Source of the DNA: Dysgonomonas gadei ATCC BAA-286
Lineage (GTDB): Bacteria; Bacteroidota; Bacteroidia; Bacteroidales; Dysgonomonadaceae
NCBI RefSeq assembly: GCF_000213555.1
Contig: NZ_GL891986.1
Span: 65,123-129,122 of the forward strand
Direction: 5' to 3'
DNA: 64,000 bases
Below the pieces are notes generated by a model. It searched no databases and had not been told where the DNA came from. It saw nothing but the letters and a program-made list of their open reading frames with translations. The number at the start of each line of letters is the position of its first letter. Within the stretch, counting starts at the first letter, position 1. Positions 59,010 through 64,000 of this stretch are shown here, piece by piece. Position numbers and translations under genes: made by a program.

Positions 59010-59645
59010 TTAATGTTTGTGGGATAAATAATCGGATATCCCCTCTTGTGTTGCCTTTAGTGCTTTATCTCCTTTTTTCCAGTTAGCAGGGCAAACTTCG
59101 CCATATTCTTCAGTAAACTGAAGGGCATCGATTACACGAAGAATTTCATCCACGCTACGGCCTAATGGCATATCATTTACCACCTGATGGCGCACTACAC
59201 CTTCCTTATCGATAAGGAAAAGACCGCGATAAGCCTGAGGAGCACCGTTAAATACGTCTTCGCCCTCATCGTTATAATCGAATGCTCCGGCCAATACATC
59301 ATATGCCGAAGATATCATTAAACTCTGATCCGCCACCAATGGATATTTAACCCCTTTGATGCCACCATCGTTTTGTTCTGTTTGCAGCCACTTCCAGTGT
59401 GAAAAAGCTGAATCGGTTGAAGCTCCGACCACTGCAACATTACGGGATTCGAATTCTGCTATTTTTTCCTGAAAAGCGATGATCTCAGTTGGACAAACAA
59501 ATGTAAAATCGGCCGGATAGAAAAAGAATACGACATATTTCTTACCTTTGAATTGTTCCAAAGAAAAACCTTCTACTATTTCGTTACCGTTTACCACTGC
59601 ATTAGCCTTGAATACAGGCGCTTTTTTTCCTACTAATACTGACAT
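59010..59645 (-). CDS. Peroxiredoxin, AhpC/Prx1 type
   Basis: A 211-residue two-Cys peroxiredoxin. The peroxidatic Cys is Cys51 in FTFVCPTE, with the resolving Cys in EYGEVCPANW near 170. FYPADF and SHWKWLQTEQ are typical of the Prx1 group. It reduces hydrogen and organic peroxides; no ahpF neighbour is present, so the reductant is probably thioredoxin. The promoter has both -33 TTTG and -7 TATATTTG. Repeat copy B and a terminator follow it. Confidence 0.93.
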   Translation of the reverse strand: MSVLVGKKAPVFKANAVVNGNEIVEGFSLEQFKGKKYVVFFFYPADFTFVCPTEIIAFQEKIAEFESRNVAVVGASTDSAFSHWKWLQTEQNDGGIKGVKYPLVADQSLMISSAYDVLAGAFDYNDEGEDVFNGAPQAYRGLFLIDKEGVVRHQVVNDMPLGRSVDEILRVIDALQFTEEYGEVCPANWKKGDKALKATQEGISDYLSHKH

Positions 59646-59685
59646 AATTTATTATTTTTTGAGTTAGTTATTTTCAATTGTGACA

Positions 59686-59717
59686 CAAATATAAACCCTT
59701 ATTTTCAATAAGTCAAA
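59686..59717 (-). promoter_or_regulatory. Complete Bacteroidetes promoter of the peroxiredoxin gene
   Basis: On the minus strand, -33 TTTG (59717-59714), 20 bases, then -7 TATATTTG (59693-59686). It exactly fits TTTG-N19-21-TAnnTTTG and is the best promoter in the window. Confidence 0.8.
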
Positions 59718-59789
59718 TAGATAATTATTATGTTAATATTGATATCGTTTATACTATTTTTATAAATCGGAGATTCAAAAGATATTCAC

Positions 59790-59797
59790 TATTTTTG
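59790..59797 (+). promoter_or_regulatory. -7 box of the ATP-grasp-like gene
   Basis: TATTTTTG, about 112 bases before the ATG; the leader contains repeat copy D. Confidence 0.5.
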
Positions 59798-59822
59798 CAA
59801 GCGTTAAGTTTAGATAGAATTT

Positions 59823-59897
59823 AATGATATGATCTAAAGCGATAAGCTGATACCCGTTGTTTCGCTTACTTGAATAATAAAATAGGTCTATGACCTT
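59823..59897 (-). repeat. Dispersed two-hairpin element, copy D
   Basis: Read on the minus strand: TAAGGTC-ata-GACCTA (hairpin 1, fully paired), tttattatt, then stem 2 aagcga with tcgctt. The stem-2 sequence is unlike copies A and B but stays complementary and occupies the same place. Orientation is opposite to the neighbouring gene's transcription. Confidence 0.6.
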
Positions 59898-59909
59898 AAA
59901 TAATTGAAA

Positions 59910-61109
59910 ATGCTTCTCTTCTTCAATCCCGGACATGAAACTGCTGTAAAAAACAGTTCTCCATATTATACAGCGCCGTCAAATATTGCATCGATGCAAA
60001 AGGAACTGTCTTTCCTTCCGGCATGGTATGGCGCAGCCTGCGATTCAGTCTTGATTGACGAAAATAATGATACCGGATTTTATCGATTTCTATTAGAATA
60101 TTTTCCGTCACTATCTAAGCATATAATTGCCGAAAACTTACATCATTACCCGGAACTGGAGGTGTCATTATGGGGAATATCACCACAAGCCATATATTAC
60201 TTCTGCGAACTGAATAAAAAATATGATACAAGCCTGAAGATACCGGAATGGAATGAGGCATACACCTACCTTAATAGCAGGCAGGCTGCAAACGATTGTT
60301 TAAAAGACATTATTGCAAACATACCCGAAATATCAGAAAATATCGCCACACATTTTTATAAAAAGCTGGAAGATATTGAAGAAGCTGTAAATAGTTCTCC
60401 TCAACAATTATTGGCAAAAGCGCCTTATTCTTCATCAGGCCGGGGCTTACTGTGGCTTCCATCAACTGGACTGACACGAACAGAACGACAAATATTGCAT
60501 GGCATACTAAAAAAGCAAGGCAGTGTATCCATCGAAAGGGTTTTAGATAAACAAGTTGATTTCGCTATGGAATTTATTTGTGATGGACAAGGAGGAATCG
60601 ACTTTGCGGGATACTCTTTATTCTATACCACCAATAAAGGTGCATATCAGGGAAATTATCTGGGTTCGCAAGAGAATATCGTAAATGAGCTAATGACGAA
60701 TATCCCGCTATCCCTTCTGGATAAAATCAAGTTAGAACTCATCGCTATTTTAAAAGAGAGATACGCATTTGTTTACAAAGGTTGTATCGGAGTGGATATG
60801 CTTATATATAAAGAAGAGGGTGGGTATAAGATACACCCTTGCCTGGAGATAAATATGCGCTACAATATGGGATATCTGGCAATCCGTCTGTTCGAGAATT
60901 ATATATCGCCCCTGTCGGACGGCAGATATCACCTTGAGTTCAGTTCCGGAGAAGGAGAAATCTTTAATCGCCACAAATTGATGGAAGAGCAATATCCTGC
61001 TGTATTTAAAGACAACAGGCTGATCGAAGGTTATCTTCCTCTTTGCCCTGTGAACAAAAACAGCAAATATTGGGCTTATATAATCGTTAAGTCGTTATCA
61101 AAAGAATAG
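59910..61109 (+). CDS. ATP-grasp-like protein of unknown function
   Basis: A 399-residue cytosolic protein. The ATG at 59910 is used; the in-frame codon at 59904 is TTG. The N-terminal ~150 residues (MLLFFNPGHETAVKNSS..., SNIASMQKELSFLPAWYG) are a family-specific part. From ~170 the pattern suggests ATP-grasp: LLAKAPYSSSGRGLLWLP (Gly-rich loop), VDFAMEFICDG, YKGCIGVDMLIY and CLEINMRYNMG with the Glu-x-Asn metal pair. It would ligate an acid and an amine with ATP, substrate unknown. I know similar proteins only as hypothetical in Bacteroidales. Confidence 0.65.
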   Translation: MLLFFNPGHETAVKNSSPYYTAPSNIASMQKELSFLPAWYGAACDSVLIDENNDTGFYRFLLEYFPSLSKHIIAENLHHYPELEVSLWGISPQAIYYFCELNKKYDTSLKIPEWNEAYTYLNSRQAANDCLKDIIANIPEISENIATHFYKKLEDIEEAVNSSPQQLLAKAPYSSSGRGLLWLPSTGLTRTERQILHGILKKQGSVSIERVLDKQVDFAMEFICDGQGGIDFAGYSLFYTTNKGAYQGNYLGSQENIVNELMTNIPLSLLDKIKLELIAILKERYAFVYKGCIGVDMLIYKEEGGYKIHPCLEINMRYNMGYLAIRLFENYISPLSDGRYHLEFSSGEGEIFNRHKLMEEQYPAVFKDNRLIEGYLPLCPVNKNSKYWAYIIVKSLSKE

Positions 61110-61156
61110 AACATTAAATCTCAACTACCGATTCATATAACTTGTAACTTTTTCCG

Positions 61157-61164
61157 TACCTTTG
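61157..61164 (+). promoter_or_regulatory. -7 box of the ribE operon
   Basis: TACCTTTG, 41 bases before the ATG at 61205. No FMN riboswitch is visible in the leader. Confidence 0.6.
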
Positions 61165-61204
61165 CACTACTAAATATAATTCAACTAACTAAAATAAAGA
61201 TATC

Positions 61205-61804
61205 ATGTTTTCAGGTATAGTAGAAGAGGCAGCAAAAGTGGTTTCGTTGCGTAAAGAGGCAGAGAATCTGCATATAACAATGGAGTGTTCATTTACCCAT
61301 GAGTTGAAGATTGACCAAAGTGTCTCACACAACGGAGTATGTCTTACAGTAGTGAATATCGATGATAATAAATATACCGTTACCGCTATTAAAGAAACAT
61401 TGGAATGTTCAAATCTCGGTTTGTTGAAGGTAGGAGATAAGGTCAACCTGGAACGCAGTATGTTGATGAACGGCCGCCTCGACGGACATATTGTTCAGGG
61501 ACATGTAGACCAGACTGCAAAATGCGCTGAAATAAGGGAAGCCGATGGCAGCTGGTACTTCAAATTTGAATACGAGTTCGATCGTGAAATGGCAAAGAAA
61601 GGCTATCTGACAGTCGATAAAGGCTCAGTAACAGTAAACGGCGTCAGCCTGACCGTAGTTGACCCTACCAATAATACATTCGAAGTGGCTATAATACCTT
61701 ACACATACGAACATACTAACTTCCACCAGTTTAAAGTAGGTAGTGTGGTAAATCTGGAATTTGATATTATAGGTAAATACATCAGTCGTATTACACAATT
61801 GTAA
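61205..61804 (+). CDS. ribE: Riboflavin synthase alpha chain
   Basis: Converts two 6,7-dimethyl-8-ribityllumazines to riboflavin. The 199 residues form two homologous beta-barrels (about 1-97 and 98-199). The N-terminus MFSGIVEEAAKVVS is the family signature; VSHNGVCLTVV and its copy VTVNGVSLTVV mark the two barrels, with the GHVDQTAK ligand loop. It heads a transcript with a nitroreductase (flavoenzyme) 1 base downstream and a PorT-type barrel. Confidence 0.95.
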   Translation: MFSGIVEEAAKVVSLRKEAENLHITMECSFTHELKIDQSVSHNGVCLTVVNIDDNKYTVTAIKETLECSNLGLLKVGDKVNLERSMLMNGRLDGHIVQGHVDQTAKCAEIREADGSWYFKFEYEFDREMAKKGYLTVDKGSVTVNGVSLTVVDPTNNTFEVAIIPYTYEHTNFHQFKVGSVVNLEFDIIGKYISRITQL

Positions 61805-61805
61805 T

Positions 61806-62360
61806 ATGGATAAAGATTTTTTTTACAATCTTGTAAAACAACGCCAGAGCACCCGTGCTTATGATATTGCCCGCATGGTAGACCGTGAAATCATAAGCCG
61901 CATACTGGAAGCTGCCCGTCTGGCTCCTTCGGCCTGCAATGCGCAGCCGTGGCATTTTATCGTGGTAGATGACCCCGAACTGAAAAATAAGGTGGCAGAT
62001 GCGGCCTCGGCCCGGTTGCTGGGTATGAATCATTTCACCAAACAAGCCCCTGTGCATATTATAGTAATAGAGGAGAAGGTGAATATAAGTTCAGGTATTG
62101 GCGGTATTGTGAAAGATAAACATTTCGCCTTTCTGGATATCGGTATTGCTGCTTCTCATATTTGCCTTGCGGCTGAAGCCGAAGGGCTGGGCAGTTGCAT
62201 CCTTGGTTGGTTCGCCGAGTCAAAAATGAAAAAACTGCTGAATATCCCTGATAACAGACGTGTGGTACTCGATATTGTTATCGGCTATCCCGCACAGCCG
62301 TTGAGAGAAAAGAAACGCAAGCCTACAGAAGAAGTTATTTCCTATAATACTTACACTTAA
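61806..62360 (+). CDS. Nitroreductase-family FMN oxidoreductase
   Basis: A 184-residue FMN-binding NAD(P)H oxidoreductase. Family motifs: VKQRQSTRAYD (about 10-20, phosphate-binding Arg/Ser), ILEAARLAPSACNAQPWHF (about 39-57), GIAASHICLAAEAEGLGSCILG (about 120-142) and the final VIGYP. It may reduce nitro compounds or quinones, or act in flavin metabolism. The single-base spacing to ribE suggests coordinated supply of its cofactor. Confidence 0.92.
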   Translation: MDKDFFYNLVKQRQSTRAYDIARMVDREIISRILEAARLAPSACNAQPWHFIVVDDPELKNKVADAASARLLGMNHFTKQAPVHIIVIEEKVNISSGIGGIVKDKHFAFLDIGIAASHICLAAEAEGLGSCILGWFAESKMKKLLNIPDNRRVVLDIVIGYPAQPLREKKRKPTEEVISYNTYT

Positions 62361-62371
62361 CCTAAAAAAAA

Positions 62372-63094
62372 ATGAAAAAAAACCTCTTACTGGTACTTTT
62401 TATTATGGCAGTATGTTCTGCGAATGCCCAATTTCGTTTTGGTGTAACAGCCGGTGGAAATGTATCTAAAATTACAATGGAAGATGGCTTGGGTAACAAT
62501 AACGGACTCTATAAATCCCGTATTGGATTTCAAGGAGGAGCAGTTGCCGAATACATGTTTTCCGATGTATTCGGACTGCAAACACGTTTGCTTTATACAC
62601 AAAATGGCTCTAATATGGATAAAGAGAGGTTGAGCGAAGGCATGCGTATGACTAACGAAGAAGAAATACCTGAGGGTATGACTATGGGAGGACGTACAAT
62701 TTACAACCAGATTCAGCTGCCTCTTTACGCAAAAGTAAAGTATCCGATCGCTCCGGGGCTGGACATATATGGACTGTTTGGCGGTTTTGCCGGATATATT
62801 TTTGATGGGAAGGCTAAGATGGAAGCAAAATTGAATGGTGTGACCCAATCCTTTACCTGGGATTTGTTTGATGTGCAGATTTTCGATGGCCAGTCGACAG
62901 AAATAAATCCTTATTATACAAAGAGATGGAATGCAGGTCTAGCTGTAGAACTGGGTTTTGAACTTTCAGATAAAATGTTTCTGGGAGTAGGATACAAGCG
63001 TATTCTGACAGAAATGTCAGCATATAGCATAGCCGGATACAGATTGAAAACGCATTTAGACGATTTTTCCCTGTCGGCAGGCTATTTCTTTTAA
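62372..63094 (+). CDS. PorT-family outer-membrane beta-barrel protein
   Basis: A 240-residue porin-like protein with signal MKKNLLLVLFIMAVCSANAQ. The mature protein is an eight-stranded type barrel: FRFGVTAGGNVSKITMEDG, GFQGGAVAEYMFSDVFGLQ, LPLYAKVKYPIAPGLDIYGLF and the end DFSLSAGYFF. It matches the PorT/OmpW-like outer-membrane proteins common in Bacteroidetes. Function unknown. It lies 11 bases after the nitroreductase gene. Confidence 0.85.
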   Translation: MKKNLLLVLFIMAVCSANAQFRFGVTAGGNVSKITMEDGLGNNNGLYKSRIGFQGGAVAEYMFSDVFGLQTRLLYTQNGSNMDKERLSEGMRMTNEEEIPEGMTMGGRTIYNQIQLPLYAKVKYPIAPGLDIYGLFGGFAGYIFDGKAKMEAKLNGVTQSFTWDLFDVQIFDGQSTEINPYYTKRWNAGLAVELGFELSDKMFLGVGYKRILTEMSAYSIAGYRLKTHLDDFSLSAGYFF

Positions 63095-63136
63095 GCAATT
63101 ACTAAATTATACAAATAAAAAAACTACATACGATTA

Positions 63137-63742
63137 ATGGAAAAGAAGCATTGGATATTCCTTATCATATTCTTTATAGTAGGTATATGGTCGGGTATTA
63201 ATCCTTACGAAACGGGACTGTGGTTTCTCGAAGCGGGAATGTGCATTGTCGGTGTGGCTATACTAGCCTTTACCTTTAAGCGGTTCAGGTTTACGGATAT
63301 GACCTATGTTTTTATCCTCATCCATCTTATCATCCTTTTTGTAGGGGCGCATTATTCCTATGCTAAGGTTCCTTTATTCGACTGGATAAAAGAAGCATTT
63401 GACCAAAGCCGCAACAATTATGATAAAGTAGGGCATTTTGCGCAGGGCTTTATTCCGGCAATGATTACCCGCGAATTGCTTATTCGTCTCAATGTGCTCA
63501 AAAAACGTTCATGGCTGCCATTTATCGTTATTTGTATCTGCCTTGCCATCAGCGCTTTTTACGAATTGATCGAGTGGTGGGTAGGTGCATTGTCTGACGA
63601 CGAGGCTGACGATTTTCTCGGTACTCAGGGATATGTCTGGGATACACAGTCGGATATGTTTTGCGCCATGTTTGGGGCCATCTGTATGCTGATATTCTTT
63701 TCGAAATTACAGGATAAGCAAATTAGCAGGCAGGCAAATTAA
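63137..63742 (+). CDS. DUF2238 (YjdF-like) membrane protein
   Basis: A 201-residue inner-membrane protein with about six membrane segments. The DUF2238 tract is HFAQGFIPAMITRELLIRLNV and ISAFYELIEWWVGALS followed by DDFLGTQGYVWDTQSDMFCA, with conserved Asp, Glu and His residues. It resembles E. coli YjdF; function unknown. It starts 42 bases after the PorT-like gene and may share its transcript. Confidence 0.88.
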   Translation: MEKKHWIFLIIFFIVGIWSGINPYETGLWFLEAGMCIVGVAILAFTFKRFRFTDMTYVFILIHLIILFVGAHYSYAKVPLFDWIKEAFDQSRNNYDKVGHFAQGFIPAMITRELLIRLNVLKKRSWLPFIVICICLAISAFYELIEWWVGALSDDEADDFLGTQGYVWDTQSDMFCAMFGAICMLIFFSKLQDKQISRQAN

Positions 63743-63779
63743 CAAATGAATTCATCATTATTAATTCTTAATTAACACA

Positions 63780-64000
63780 ATGACTCTTTCTCAGAAACAA
63801 CAGGGACATCTTATTATGCTTGTTGTGATGACAGTTTTCGGACTGAATATTCCCATCAATAAGTATCTGTATAGTACCGGACTTCTTACTCCTATGGCTA
63901 TGACAATGCTGCGTATGGGTTTTGCTGCCATTGCCTTTTGGGTAGTGTCGTTATTCACGAAAAAAGAAAAAGTAGACAGACGGGATTTACTCATACTGTG
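63780..64000 (+). CDS. EamA/DMT-family transporter, N-terminal part (partial)
   Basis: The first 73 codons of a drug/metabolite exporter of the EamA type, running off the right edge. Sequence features are MTLSQKQQGHLIMLVVMTVF, then GLNIPINKYLYSTGLLTPMAMTMLRMGFAAIAF, where the NxPxxK and TxLRxGFA tracts match the first EamA repeat. Two membrane helices are visible. Substrate unknown. Confidence 0.8.
   Translation, partial: MTLSQKQQGHLIMLVVMTVFGLNIPINKYLYSTGLLTPMAMTMLRMGFAAIAFWVVSLFTKKEKVDRRDLLIL

Noticed and set aside
61110..61204. FMN riboswitch before ribE
   Set aside because: The gap is under 100 bases, A+T-rich, and lacks the AGGGU/GAUUC..GACCG core.
1..64000. tRNA or rRNA genes
   Set aside because: Scanned the larger gaps by eye for cloverleaf and T-arm motifs and saw none; a tRNAscan run would settle it.

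Overview
The window looks like chromosomal DNA of a Bacteroidales bacterium, most likely Dysgonomonas or a close relative in the Dysgonomonadaceae/Parabacteroides neighbourhood. This is an inference from gene content and signals. The supporting signs are an ArgF'-type N-succinylornithine carbamoyltransferase in a proline/arginine operon, DUF4290, a GLPGLI protein next to a TonB-type receptor, a DUF4369/TlpA-type lipoprotein, OmpP1/FadL and PorT barrels, many Bacteroidetes -7 boxes (TAnnTTTG), few Shine-Dalgarno sequences and moderate A+T richness. I saw no rRNA or tRNA gene and no CRISPR array.

Layout. At the left edge (1-~421) is one end of an IS110-family element whose insertion has cut off an S41-peptidase lipoprotein gene (405-824). 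Then come rfbA-rfbC-GH25 (minus), a CtpA-like protease, DUF4290-rimM, and an operon proB-proA-small protein-two acyltransferases-argF' (6979-12262). The first acyltransferase carries an in-frame amber codon. Next are a FadL-like porin, a Gly/Ser/Tyr-rich repeat protein, an HD hydrolase with a DUF6348 protein, a UvrD helicase, an exported carbonic anhydrase, an aldo/keto reductase, an ECF sigma factor, an aquaporin, two ABM-domain proteins and aspS.

Region 27131-29378 is an A+T-rich operon: an OLD/RecF-like ATPase, a 140-residue protein with a PD-(D/E)XK-like motif, and a membrane-anchored GyrI-like protein. The first two genes look like an uncharacterised two-gene defence module and are the best candidate for a new system. 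After it come a TlpA-like thioredoxin lipoprotein, an alpha/beta hydrolase, carB, and a cell-envelope group: EEP-family hydrolase, M15 peptidase, DUF1573, L,D-transpeptidase and a giant thioester-less alpha-2-macroglobulin. crcB and a LamG protein follow.

45931-46440 holds decayed AraC-regulator and MFS-transporter fragments, followed by a TetR-FabH pair. The GLPGLI/TonB-receptor operon sits under two palindromic operators. After it come a GH43 enzyme, a 750-bp repeat-filled intergenic region, DUF3943-GNAT, a second aldo/keto reductase, a SlyD-like isomerase, MalY, AhpC, an ATP-grasp-like protein, ribE-nitroreductase-PorT barrel, a DUF2238 membrane protein and a truncated EamA transporter.

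Two non-coding findings stand out. One is a dispersed element, at least five copies (near 5449, 6856, 22002, 58892 and 59823), that can fold into two hairpins; the second stem is kept in several copies although its sequence changes. The other is a MITE-like nested palindrome at 36308-36460 with a 9-bp target duplication.
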